This document shows positions 54,571 to 61,831 of a DNA stretch of 64,000 bases, piece by piece. Location: the IMG/VR virus record IMGVR_UViG_3300036861_000632, positions 1-64,000 of that record; one strand, given 5' to 3'. A program made the position numbers and the translations under genes. Source of the stretch: a virus. How positions within the stretch are numbered: position 1 is the stretch's first letter; each line of letters begins with the position of its first letter. The notes beneath the pieces are model-generated. The model ran no database searches. It saw only the letters and a program-made list of their open reading frames with translations, and was not told the origin of the DNA.

Positions 54571-54822
54571 TTACGTTGTGATGGCCTTCTTGAAGACCGG
54601 CATGAGTCCGCGCCGGAGATACTTTTCGAGCACGTATTTTTGCGTGACTTTCGGATCGTTGGCGGTCCCGCCCGCCTCGATGTTCTCGTGCTTGAAGGCC
54701 GCGAGCAGCATTTCGCGCACGGGTTCGCTCGCCTCATAGCAGAAGATGAACCGGCCGTCGGGCGTCTTGGAGAACGGCTTTTTGTCGTTGTTGCGGGAAG
54801 ATTTCTCCGAATCGGTTGGCAT
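54571..54822 (-). CDS. Small protein at the start of the replication block
   Basis: 83 aa, ATG at 54822 following AACAAACCC. 'RFIFCYEASEPVREMLLAAF' with 'VTQKYVLEKYLRRGLMPVFK' forms a compact helical domain. It is the first gene after an operator-like dyad, so it may be regulated separately. Unknown. Confidence 0.55.
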   Translation of the reverse strand: MPTDSEKSSRNNDKKPFSKTPDGRFIFCYEASEPVREMLLAAFKHENIEAGGTANDPKVTQKYVLEKYLRRGLMPVFKKAITT

Positions 54823-54830
54823 GGGTTTGT

Positions 54831-54848
54831 TAATACAGTTTTGTATTA
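54831..54848 (-). promoter_or_regulatory. 18-bp operator-like dyad before the replication block
   Basis: TAATACA-GTTT-TGTATTA, a perfect 7-bp inverted repeat with a 4-nt centre, starts 9 bp before the ATG at 54822 in a 48-bp AT-rich gap. On the minus strand a TTGCCT...TATTAA pair overlaps it (spacer 18). A repressor binding here would control genes 54822 to 50.6 kb. Confidence 0.6.
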
Positions 54849-54870
54849 CCAGCAGGCAATCAAATTGTGC

Positions 54871-55098
54871 TCATGCCGGCGGAATTCTCCACGGACCTTC
54901 CGCGCCGCACTGCTCGCAGCGGAAATTATCGTCCGATTGCTTGTGATCGCAGTTCCAGCAGTGGCAGAAGCCGGGGTTGCGGTTGGATGTCCACCTTCCG
55001 GGTGCATCGTCGGATACGAACTCGATGTTCAGCCCTGTCCGCCTTGGAGCGTTCCAGCCCAGCCAGCTTTTCAAGCGATTCAGGAATTCTAGGATCAC
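54871..55098 (-). CDS. Zinc-ribbon protein
   Basis: 75 aa from a GTG at 55098 (GTGA). Two Cys pairs in 'CHCWNCDHKQS' and 'FRCEQCGAEG' form a typical ribbon. Trp-rich N-terminus ('LKSWLGWNAPRR'). Unknown. Confidence 0.6.
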   Translation of the reverse strand: MILEFLNRLKSWLGWNAPRRTGLNIEFVSDDAPGRWTSNRNPGFCHCWNCDHKQSDDNFRCEQCGAEGPWRIPPA

Positions 55099-55361
55099 GG
55101 TTTCGCTCCTGTGTTCAGATGGCTTTCGATGACCACCGGCACGATGTCCGCACCGCGATACTTCCCGTCCGCAATCCGGCTGGCCATCGTGCGGTCGTCG
55201 CGCACGTCGGAAGCTTTGATTGCCTCCGCGGCACCAGTGAACTCCGCCAGTTCCTTCGTGCCGAGATATAGAACGGCAGGCCAGCGTCCGGTGTCGCCGA
55301 AATGGCGGAGTATCCGCTTGTCCACCCGCGAGAAGAATTTTCGGGCTTCGTCGATGGTCAT
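55095..55361 (-). CDS. Small protein, unknown
   Basis: 88 aa. 'DEARKFFSRVDKRILRHFG' and 'YLGTKELAEFTGAAEAIK' suggest an alpha/beta unit. Coupled on both sides (ATGA/GTGA). Resembles small proteins often found in phage early regions; no function known to me. Confidence 0.55.
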   Translation of the reverse strand: MTIDEARKFFSRVDKRILRHFGDTGRWPAVLYLGTKELAEFTGAAEAIKASDVRDDRTMASRIADGKYRGADIVPVVIESHLNTGAKP

Positions 55362-55651
55362 GGGATGAATTGGCTGATGTGGTGCATCGTTACGGGTTCG
55401 TCGTGCGGGTATTCGTGGGCTTTCGCTTCGGCAAAGGTATAGCGGCCCGCCTCATCAATGCGGTCGGTGTAGCCATTGGCGTTTGGGCGATAGAATAGCC
55501 CGCGCTTTCTGACGACGTAGCACCTCCGGCCCCATATTGTAAGTCGCACTCCAAGCATCGGAATCGGGAAGATGTAGAGGGCGCGCTTCTTTGAGTCCCA
55601 GAACAGGCCAACCCAAAAATCGTACCAGCAAAACAGGGGTTTAATCTTCAC
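55358..55651 (-). CDS. Conserved phage protein (KPLFxWYDxWVG type)
   Basis: 97 aa from a GTG at 55651 (GTGA overlap). The opening 'KIKPLFCWYDFWVGLFWDSK' followed by 'RALYIFPIPMLGV' matches a widespread small phage protein of unknown function, rich in Trp/Phe/Tyr. The end has 'RYTFAEAKAHEYPHDEPVTM'. No catalytic residues evident. Confidence 0.65.
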   Translation of the reverse strand: MKIKPLFCWYDFWVGLFWDSKKRALYIFPIPMLGVRLTIWGRRCYVVRKRGLFYRPNANGYTDRIDEAGRYTFAEAKAHEYPHDEPVTMHHISQFIP

Positions 55652-55926
55652 AGCAATTCCTTCTGTTCCATCCTCACCCCCGACCGCTCCAGGCATTTCG
55701 GGTGGAAGCGGGCTTCGAGTCTGCCCTTGGTGAAGCGGACTGGCAGGACATCTGCCGCGATGAGTTTGTGACACCACGAACACCAGCAGCCGTGTCCGCC
55801 CGCTTTGGGGCTGTCGATATACCAGTGAATCTTTTCCTCCTCGATGCACTTCGGGCAGATGGCCCAGTTCGGGCCGCGGACAACGATGAGGACTCCGGTT
55901 TCACGGTTGCATTTTGGACAAGTCAT
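55648..55926 (-). CDS. Zinc-ribbon protein with three Cys knuckles
   Basis: 92 aa from the ATG at 55926 (ATGA). 'TCPKCNRETG', 'AICPKCIEEEK' and 'CWCSWCHKLI' give three CxxC units, so one or two zinc sites. The C-terminus 'RFHPKCLERSG' adds a further Cys. Probably nucleic-acid binding, role unknown. Confidence 0.6.
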   Translation of the reverse strand: MTCPKCNRETGVLIVVRGPNWAICPKCIEEEKIHWYIDSPKAGGHGCWCSWCHKLIAADVLPVRFTKGRLEARFHPKCLERSGVRMEQKELL

Positions 55927-56114
55927 TTTCGCCGGCAGCAGAATTTGAACTTCTTTCCGCTGCCGCAACCGCACGGCGCATACAGGCGAATTTGCATGTT
56001 GGCTTCTTCGCGTTTGGTGAGGTCGCGTTTTACCGGGATGTATTTTGCGCGCTCGGCTGGCGGCATTCGCTCCAGCTTTGAGGCGTTCACGAGTTCTCCT
56101 GTTTCGATGTTCAT
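55923..56114 (-). CDS. SEC-C motif protein
   Basis: 63 aa from the ATG at 56114 (ATGA). It ends in 'APCGCGSGKKFKFCCRRK', the SEC-C zinc motif (CxCxSGxxxKxCC) known from the SecA C-terminus and many small proteins. The rest is basic and helical. SEC-C modules bind zinc and can contact proteins or ribosomes; no specific role assigned. Confidence 0.8.
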   Translation of the reverse strand: MNIETGELVNASKLERMPPAERAKYIPVKRDLTKREEANMQIRLYAPCGCGSGKKFKFCCRRK

Positions 56115-56326
56115 TTGATATGCTTCATCCATTCTTCCTCGCCGCTGGCTTTGATGAGCCATTCCTTGAGGACGTTGATTGCATCGGCACGGTTCATTGA
56201 CGAGATGTAGGTGAGCCGGTTATTGTCGCCTTCGCCGTATGGCGCGACGAGCAATATGAAGCCGTGGTTATCCGGCAGCTTTGCGTTGACCGCCTTTGCT
56301 GCTTCCTTGAGATATTCCCTGTCCAT
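56111..56326 (-). CDS. Small conserved phage protein
   Basis: 71 aa from the ATG at 56326 (TAATG overlap). 'YLKEAAKAVNAKLPDNHGFI' followed by 'YISSMNRADAINVLKEWL' matches a common small phage protein with an alpha/beta fold and a conserved 'NRaDai..lke' end. Function unknown. Confidence 0.6.
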   Translation of the reverse strand: MDREYLKEAAKAVNAKLPDNHGFILLVAPYGEGDNNRLTYISSMNRADAINVLKEWLIKASGEEEWMKHIK

Positions 56327-56742
56327 TATTTCCCCTCCGATGCGGGCGTCTCGGAGGTGATGTTTTCGGCCGCCCACTTTCGCATCCGCACCCAACGCTC
56401 TCCGGGGGTTTCGATCTGGCGGCAGGCTTCATCATTCATGTAGGCAATCTCCGCCGCCATACAGCGGGCGACTCCGATCTTTCGCGCTACTGAATCCTGG
56501 TCTTCGTAATCGACACGGCTCACGTCGATGGCGCGGGCCTTGCAGACTGCTCCAATGGCACAGCATCCGCCCCGCTCATCAATGAGTTCTTGAGCAATCA
56601 ACGCCTTTTCCGGCATGGCGTCCAGCGTCGCGACCAGTTCGCGCAAGAACGCCTGTCCGCGTTGGCCACGCAATGCGCGACTCACGCTGGCGCGATACAG
56701 TTCAACGTTTTCGCAGTCGTCAGAGTATCCACTTCGGCTCAT
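56326..56742 (-). CDS. Conserved phage protein (SRSGYSDD type)
   Basis: 138 aa. The start 'SRSGYSDDCENVELYRASVS' continues with 'ALRGQRGQAFLRELVATLDA', both recognisable in a broad family of phage proteins. 'GCCAIGAVCKARAIDVSRVD' and 'MAAEIAYMNDEA' follow. The Cys pair may bind a metal or be structural. Function unknown. Confidence 0.65.
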   Translation of the reverse strand: MSRSGYSDDCENVELYRASVSRALRGQRGQAFLRELVATLDAMPEKALIAQELIDERGGCCAIGAVCKARAIDVSRVDYEDQDSVARKIGVARCMAAEIAYMNDEACRQIETPGERWVRMRKWAAENITSETPASEGK

Positions 56743-56763
56743 AATTTTGGTCTGGTTTGGGGT

Positions 56764-57051
56764 TTATGCAGGATGCGTTGCCTCGTGAAAACTCATCGCT
56801 GGAAAATGCGGGGGCAGTCCGCCGATGAAGGACAGGAAGATTGGCTGGCCGGCGGCGATCTGAAGTATCTCCTGCGGGGATGGCTGCCACGCGACCACGA
56901 CGATCTCTTTGCCGTCAACACAACCGCCGCGCACTTGTCCGACATAGGCATGGAGCCTTGAGCACTGCGATTCATCGAGGTCGGCCGGCGGGCCGAAGAC
57001 GGTGTTGGATTCGGGAAATTCGGCGGGGTGCATCAGAATTGGAACAGCCAT
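56764..57051 (-). CDS. Conserved phage protein, unknown
   Basis: 95 aa, overlapping the HerA-like gene's end by 19 bp. 'VVVAWQPSPQEILQIAAGQP' and 'IFLSFIGGLPPHFPAMSFHE' give a small alpha/beta unit seen in other phages (W.P..eel..l..G.pi.L...g.lpPh...t). No function known. Confidence 0.6.
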   Translation of the reverse strand: MAVPILMHPAEFPESNTVFGPPADLDESQCSRLHAYVGQVRGGCVDGKEIVVVAWQPSPQEILQIAAGQPIFLSFIGGLPPHFPAMSFHEATHPA

Positions 57052-58820
57052 TCCGCCGCGCGAACGTGGTCCGGCTGCGGATACGTGATGAGTTCCTTCG
57101 AGCGCAGTGCGCCGCGGGGGTTCGTGTAGCCGGTGGACGAATGGCTGTAGCCGGCCAGTGTCGCCGCTTCTTCGTTGGTCATCGTGTTGGGATGTCCGCT
57201 GGCAATGGCGGCAAGAATCCTCCGCTCCGGGCCGCCAAGCTGGCTCAGGACGAAATCAAGGAGCGAACCGTTGAGTTGGAGCGCCGTGTAATTGCCAAGT
57301 CCTTCCTCGGTCAATTGAACCATGTCGGGTTGCGGGTAGTTCACCAAGCCGAGCGACTTGAGGGCACCGCGCGGGTTGGTGTACCCCGTCGAGGTTGGGC
57401 TGTAGCCCGCCAGCCATGCGACCTGACAGTTCGATGGCGCCGGATGCCCCATCGCGCCCCAGGTGGCGAGTGAATTGAGGATGCGTTGGCCGGGGCCGGT
57501 TATCTCCAAGCCTGTTCCATTGTTACCCTCACGCGGGGGAGCCGGCGGCGCGTCGGCCAAGGGCCGCTCTGCACGCACGGTCCCGGCTCCCCTGATTGCT
57601 GGCGTGTATTTGTTCGCCGCAAGATTCGGAAGCTTGGAGAATTTTCCTTCCAACACGGATTTGATCGCAGTCACTTCCGGTTTCAACTCGTTCGTGATGC
57701 GCGAAAGCGTTTCAAGCTTGGAATAGTGGCCTTCCGCAGCGGCGTAAAGATTCTCAAAAGCAGCAACCAGCTTGGTCAGCCGCTTGCGCTCGGAAGCCGT
57801 GAGCACGGGTTCTTTTACGGTCAGTGTCTTCGTCACCACCTTCTCGCCGCCGGCCGCCTTCTCCAGCTTTGACTTTTCGTGCTTGAGCCGCGCGATCTCC
57901 GCCTTCAACTCGCGCGGGTCGTTCGCCTTCGCTTCTTCAATGACCGTGGCCAGCTTTTTACGCACCTCATCGAGATCGACCGCAGACCAACCACTGTCGC
58001 TGACTTTGCGCTGAAGTTGTGGCGGAGCGAACGAATCGAACGTGGTGAACATCGGAAAAATCAACCGCTTCGGCCCGAATCCGATTTCCGGGGACCAGAC
58101 GTAAGCCTCGCCACGCGCCATGCCCGCAAGCGAATTCAAGACTTCTTTGCCCTTGCTGATGTCGCCGCACCCCTCGATCCAGTCCTGAACGGCATCACGA
58201 TCCGCCTTGTGGATCACGCGCATCGCCACAAGTGTTTCACATTGCGTCAAGACATCATTGTGAAGTTTCTGCGGGCGTTGTGTTGCCAGCAAACAGATCA
58301 ACCCAAGCCCGCGCCCCTCGCCAAGCAGGGTGTTCGACCAATGCAGGCACATGCCAGCTTCCGGGCTTAGAATTTTCCCCTTGGGCGCGAAATTGTGAAA
58401 CTCGTCTCCGACAAGATACAATTCGCCGAGCGTTTTGGCGGCGTAAATCCCCTGTGCAAAATCAATCCAGAACCGCGTGCGGTTGCCGACCGTCCAGCCA
58501 CGGAAACCGATTATGCAGGGCCGGTTGCCGGTCACGATCAGTTCCGCAACGAGCTTGCCGGATTGCGCGTTGATGGGAATGTCCGTCGCCTTTGATTCCT
58601 TGAAGTCACCAAAGGCAATCACGTCGAACCCGACCGATTTGCCATCAGCGGATTTTTTCAAACCCCACCAGTCGCCCTTGGGATCTATGATGCAGACGCG
58701 CTTCTTATGGCTCAACAGGTGTTCGACGATGTGGCGCAACGCGGAGGATTTCCCGGCGCCGGTTTTCCCAAGCACGGCGACGTGCTGCTTTAGGGTTTCT
58801 TCGGGGATGCAGAGGGGCAT
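57033..58820 (-). CDS. HerA/VirD4-like ATPase with tandem winged-helix repeats
   Basis: 595 aa. The P-loop GKTGAGKSS (18-26) with 'RVCIIDPKGDWWG' and Walker B 'ELYLVGDEFHNF' (about 133-144), then 'LATQRPQKLHNDVLTQ' (about 190-205), follow the HerA/DUF87 plan, but the N-terminal HAS barrel is missing. A coiled coil covers ~290-330. The C-terminus carries two related units at ~471-507 and ~556-592 sharing 'AGYS..STGYTNPRGAL' and 'NYPQPD/TYPQPD', winged-helix-like. HerA ATPases pump DNA with a nuclease or sit at repair complexes. The gene precedes the family X polymerase's partner and starts 2 nt after the previous stop. Confidence 0.85.
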   Translation of the reverse strand: MPLCIPEETLKQHVAVLGKTGAGKSSALRHIVEHLLSHKKRVCIIDPKGDWWGLKKSADGKSVGFDVIAFGDFKESKATDIPINAQSGKLVAELIVTGNRPCIIGFRGWTVGNRTRFWIDFAQGIYAAKTLGELYLVGDEFHNFAPKGKILSPEAGMCLHWSNTLLGEGRGLGLICLLATQRPQKLHNDVLTQCETLVAMRVIHKADRDAVQDWIEGCGDISKGKEVLNSLAGMARGEAYVWSPEIGFGPKRLIFPMFTTFDSFAPPQLQRKVSDSGWSAVDLDEVRKKLATVIEEAKANDPRELKAEIARLKHEKSKLEKAAGGEKVVTKTLTVKEPVLTASERKRLTKLVAAFENLYAAAEGHYSKLETLSRITNELKPEVTAIKSVLEGKFSKLPNLAANKYTPAIRGAGTVRAERPLADAPPAPPREGNNGTGLEITGPGQRILNSLATWGAMGHPAPSNCQVAWLAGYSPTSTGYTNPRGALKSLGLVNYPQPDMVQLTEEGLGNYTALQLNGSLLDFVLSQLGGPERRILAAIASGHPNTMTNEEAATLAGYSHSSTGYTNPRGALRSKELITYPQPDHVRAAEWLFQF

Positions 58821-58821
58821 A

Positions 58822-59406
58822 TTACTTGGCGGCGACAGGGGCGGCTGGCCCTGTCACGGGCGCGGCGGATGCAGGCGCGGGTCTGGCCGGCACGATCACC
58901 GGCGCGGGCCGTGCGACTGCTGGTTTCGGGCCAGGTTTTGCGCCTGCGGCCGTCCGCGTTTTCGGAATGGGCGGGCGGGTGTCAAGCGTTTCAAACCCGG
59001 AGACGACGAGGAAACCTTCGCCGGCTTCTTCGATCTTGAGCGGGCCATGTCCTTTGACGGTTTGAGCGACCGGGTTGTCGCCGGAAAACCGGAGGCGCAG
59101 GCTCTCGCCGGTTGTTTTATACAGCCGGCAGCCCGGCGCGTTGGCTTCCGCCTTTTGGAACAGGATCATATTTGCCGCCCTGTCGATCCAAGTGGAGATG
59201 ATTTGATCGGACGCGAATTCGGTCTTGCTGATGGCAGTGCCGCGAAACGTAAACGCGATCTTATCGTCCGATCTGCTCACGGATACGGGGATGGAACTGA
59301 TAGCCGGGTTTTCAACCAGTTCAAAGGATGGGCGTTTGGGGTGTGGGGTCATAATTTTACAGTGGGTTGGCGGACATTGATCGTGGTCGCAGGGCGGAAG
59401 GTTCAT
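58822..59406 (-). CDS. Unknown protein with Pro/Ala-rich tail, between PolX and HerA-like
   Basis: 194 aa. The first ~130 residues look beta-rich ('IPVSVSRSDDKIAFTFRGTA', 'LRFSGDNPVAQTVKGHGPLK'). The last ~50 are almost only Pro, Ala, Val and Gly ('PAVARPAPVIVPARPAPAS'), a flexible linker. No motif recognised. It overlaps the polymerase gene by four bases (59406-59403) and abuts the HerA-like gene, so it is probably their partner. Confidence 0.55.
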   Translation of the reverse strand: MNLPPCDHDQCPPTHCKIMTPHPKRPSFELVENPAISSIPVSVSRSDDKIAFTFRGTAISKTEFASDQIISTWIDRAANMILFQKAEANAPGCRLYKTTGESLRLRFSGDNPVAQTVKGHGPLKIEEAGEGFLVVSGFETLDTRPPIPKTRTAAGAKPGPKPAVARPAPVIVPARPAPASAAPVTGPAAPVAAK

Positions 59407-60032
59407 CTGTCTTCGGGTTCGAGATAGGGAATGCCGACGAGTTCAAAAACATGCCGCTCGGAAACGCTCCGTATCTTCGTCTGCTGGTCTTTGGGCAGTT
59501 CCACGAGGCAGCCGTCGGCTTGGACGGTGTGCGTTACGGTCACACCATCCCCGTTCGCATTCAGCGAGCGCCCGATTTTGTTCGCCGAGATCGCGAGCTT
59601 GCGGTTCATCTCGGCGCTGCCCGTGCGGATGACGAGGGCGTTGAACTTTTTGTCGGCGGTCGTGGCGAACAGGTCCACGGGCATTCCGGTCGGGACATGG
59701 ATGGCCAGTTTGTTTTCCGGTCCCCAAGTGAACACGCCGATCTTGCTGGGGCGTTTGGCCAGCGTGCCACCGTCGAGCAATTCCTGAATCCGCCGTTCGG
59801 CCAGATCATCGAATTCGATCTGCTCGAAGGTGCCGAACAATCCGGCCTGCTCTTTCACCTTCTCGGCCAGCTTCGGAATAAAAACGATTTCGGCGTCCCC
59901 AACCTCCTGCTTGCCGCGACGCAACGAGCCGGCGACGATCAGCCATTCCGTGACTGGCTTGAGCGCGTTGCAGATTTCCTCCGCGACCGCCAGCGCGGTT
60001 GCCCGAGGCCATTTTTGTTTGGTCTTGTGCAT
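59403..60032 (-). CDS. Family X DNA polymerase core (PolX/Pol beta-like)
   Basis: 209 aa from the ATG at 60032 (TAATG). Palm motif 'GSLRRGKQEVGDAEIVFIP' (35-53) is the nucleotidyltransferase signature with Asp46 and Glu48 in place of the usual DxD, and 'MPVDLFAT' (117-124) supplies the third carboxylate (Asp120). 'RTGSAEMNRKLAISANKIG' and 'SERHVFELVGIPYLEPEDR' (191-209) match the Pol beta thumb and C-terminal motif. The 8-kDa lyase and PHP domains of bacterial PolX are absent. It would fill short gaps in repair or end joining. The Glu substitution could lower metal affinity. Confidence 0.85.
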   Translation of the reverse strand: MHKTKQKWPRATALAVAEEICNALKPVTEWLIVAGSLRRGKQEVGDAEIVFIPKLAEKVKEQAGLFGTFEQIEFDDLAERRIQELLDGGTLAKRPSKIGVFTWGPENKLAIHVPTGMPVDLFATTADKKFNALVIRTGSAEMNRKLAISANKIGRSLNANGDGVTVTHTVQADGCLVELPKDQQTKIRSVSERHVFELVGIPYLEPEDR

Positions 60033-60352
60033 TACGAGAGCGCCTTCGATATTTGGGGCGTGAAGCCTCCGAAATGGCCGAACAGTCGCGCTTTGAATAC
60101 CTCGGCGAACGGCAGCATGGAGTCGAAGTAAGGATGCCCGGCGGGTGCGAATCGCCAGAGCGAGCACATATCGAAGTGAGACATCTCGTTGATGCGATTG
60201 ATGGTTTGTTGCTGCTCCGCCGTGATTGTTTGGGACGTGCTCATGTTTTTCCTTGCCGCCAGTTCGCCCATCGTCGGGCCGTTCTTCTCGGCGTACAGTC
60301 GCGGTGCCCCCGCGCAGAAATTGTAGTGGTCAGGACTCTCAGTGATTGGCAT
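60032..60352 (-). CDS. Small helical protein, unknown
   Basis: 106 aa. Contains 'EKNGPTMGELAARKNMSTSQ' and a helical middle, and 'FDMCSLWRFAPAGHPYFDSM' near the C-terminus. Its stop overlaps the PolX ATG (TAATG), so it is co-expressed with the polymerase. Unknown. Confidence 0.55.
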   Translation of the reverse strand: MPITESPDHYNFCAGAPRLYAEKNGPTMGELAARKNMSTSQTITAEQQQTINRINEMSHFDMCSLWRFAPAGHPYFDSMLPFAEVFKARLFGHFGGFTPQISKALS

Positions 60353-60361
60353 TGTGGTTCC

Positions 60362-60541
60362 TCAATTCGTCCCGAACATCCGCTTCAATCCATCGGCCCG
60401 CCGGTCAGCGCACCGCCATGCGATGCTCCAGCCAATCGCGGTCAGGATGTAGAACACCGCCGCCCAGTCGTACTGGCACGCGCGGATGACGAGGCACGGA
60501 AGCAAGAGCAGGATGGTGATGGCAACGGCGAGGGTTTTCAT
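60362..60541 (-). CDS. Small membrane protein with two helices
   Basis: 59 aa from the ATG at 60541 (ATGA). Two hydrophobic stretches, about residues 3-20 and 24-43, with Arg/Asp-rich ends. In an early gene block this may act on the inner membrane, but nothing more is known. Confidence 0.55.
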   Translation of the reverse strand: MKTLAVAITILLLLPCLVIRACQYDWAAVFYILTAIGWSIAWRCADRRADGLKRMFGTN

Positions 60542-60735
60542 TCCTTGCCTCCGGCCGGAAAGTGCGCTGGCTTGCTGGCAGTAGATTCGTCCGGCGCCTT
60601 TAATTTGAACTGGTAGCACCAGTCCGTTTTCTTTTTGCCGACCTCGATGGGGTTCAGGCGGCACGCGCCCCGTCCGGTTTTCTTCGTGAGCGGGCCGGCT
60701 TTGAAGCATTGGCAGAGTTCGCAGCGTTCGTTCAT
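60538..60735 (-). CDS. Cys-rich small protein
   Basis: 65 aa from the ATG at 60735. 'CELCQCFK' and 'GACRLNPIEVGKKKTDWCYQ' give five Cys, so a small zinc site is likely. The C-terminal region is Ala/Pro-rich. Unknown. Confidence 0.55.
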   Translation of the reverse strand: MNERCELCQCFKAGPLTKKTGRGACRLNPIEVGKKKTDWCYQFKLKAPDESTASKPAHFPAGGKE

Positions 60736-60749
60736 GTGGGTTTCGTTTG

Positions 60750-61049
60750 TCAATCCGCAACATGGAAGGAATGGCCGCCGTAGTAGCCCGAACCGCTCAG
60801 GGTATAATCCTTTCCCCCGTGTTGGAATTGCTGCCACCAGTCCCACTGCCAGCCATTCGTCTCGAAGCCTTCACCATTGCCCTCGTCCGTTTTCTTCTTT
60901 TCCGTGCCCTTGATGGTCAGCACGGCGTCGATGATCGCCCCGGCCGGATGATGCAGCGTCTTGTCTTCCCACGGCACGCCCGTTTCAAGAACGCGATTGA
61001 TGTTGGACAGCAGCGCGGCCAATTCTTCCTGATTGAGTTCTAATTTCAT
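60750..61049 (-). CDS. Small acidic protein, unknown
   Basis: 99 aa from the ATG at 61049 (ATGA). N-terminal helix 'LNQEELAALLSNINRVLETG', C-terminal aromatic 'GWQWDWWQQFQHGGKDYTLS'. Coupled to the MazG-like gene. Unknown. Confidence 0.55.
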   Translation of the reverse strand: MKLELNQEELAALLSNINRVLETGVPWEDKTLHHPAGAIIDAVLTIKGTEKKKTDEGNGEGFETNGWQWDWWQQFQHGGKDYTLSGSGYYGGHSFHVAD

Positions 61050-61831
61050 ATTGTGTTGAGTTCGGAGACTTTGATCGGCACGCGGCGGATTTCGCAATTC
61101 ATGCCTTGAGCGAATTCTTCGACATGGCAGAGCACCAAGGTTCCGCCCTTGATGTTGAGGCTGATGTAGTCGCTCATCAGGAGGGTTTCCGGTCCAAGCA
61201 AACACCATTCCTGCCCGATCACTCTCACAGTTTCGGACGAGACGGACGAGACGGTTGCCCCACATGGAAGCACCGGGCTGCCGAAGTCATGCGCTTGAAT
61301 CTGTCCACCAGATGATTCAAGCACCGCCCGTTCCTTCGCCAGATCGCGCGTATGCGCGAGGGCGGCGTCGAATTTTTCTGGGTATCTTGCGCGGAGCTTG
61401 TTGATGTTGCGCTCCATCTCGGCCGGGAACGTCGTGCCCAGCGCGTCGAACAGCACGGCGAGATACCAGAGCAGATCGCCGGCTTCTTCCTTGAGGTTGG
61501 TTTCGTCGTGGGGTTCAGCGTTGGATGTCACGGGCCAGTCGGCCATCAACGCCTCGCCAAACTCGCCCGCCTCGGTGATGATGCCTAGCAGTGCGTGAAG
61601 GATGCGGACATCGCGGCCGGCGATGTAGAGTGGGTATATTTCCGCGTCGCCGGTAAACAGAAGTGGCTTGCCGTAAAACAGGTGCTTCTTGATTTGGTCC
61701 AGTTTTTTACCGGCGGCGACAAACTCGCCGATCGCCATGAACGCGGCATGGTTTTGTTTTCCATTCAGCCGCACACACTCCGGCCGGCTCTCCGTCCGCA
61801 GGGCGAGGGGTTGGTATTCTTCAGGCGTCAT
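61046..61831 (-). CDS. MazG-like nucleotide pyrophosphohydrolase with C-terminal extension
   Basis: 261 aa from the ATG at 61831, overlapping the previous gene by 11 bp. The MazG signature is clear: 'ITEAGEFGEAL' (Glu87, Glu90) and 'KEEAGDLLWYLAVL' (Glu116, Asp119), with the helical end 'NINKLRARYPEKFD'. It would hydrolyse dNTPs or related nucleotides in the cytoplasm, perhaps cleaning the pool or lowering (p)ppGpp. From ~175 on there is an unusual, hydrophobic and beta-rich extension of ~85 residues with no known match, possibly a second domain. Confidence 0.85.
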   Translation of the reverse strand: MTPEEYQPLALRTESRPECVRLNGKQNHAAFMAIGEFVAAGKKLDQIKKHLFYGKPLLFTGDAEIYPLYIAGRDVRILHALLGIITEAGEFGEALMADWPVTSNAEPHDETNLKEEAGDLLWYLAVLFDALGTTFPAEMERNINKLRARYPEKFDAALAHTRDLAKERAVLESSGGQIQAHDFGSPVLPCGATVSSVSSETVRVIGQEWCLLGPETLLMSDYISLNIKGGTLVLCHVEEFAQGMNCEIRRVPIKVSELNTI

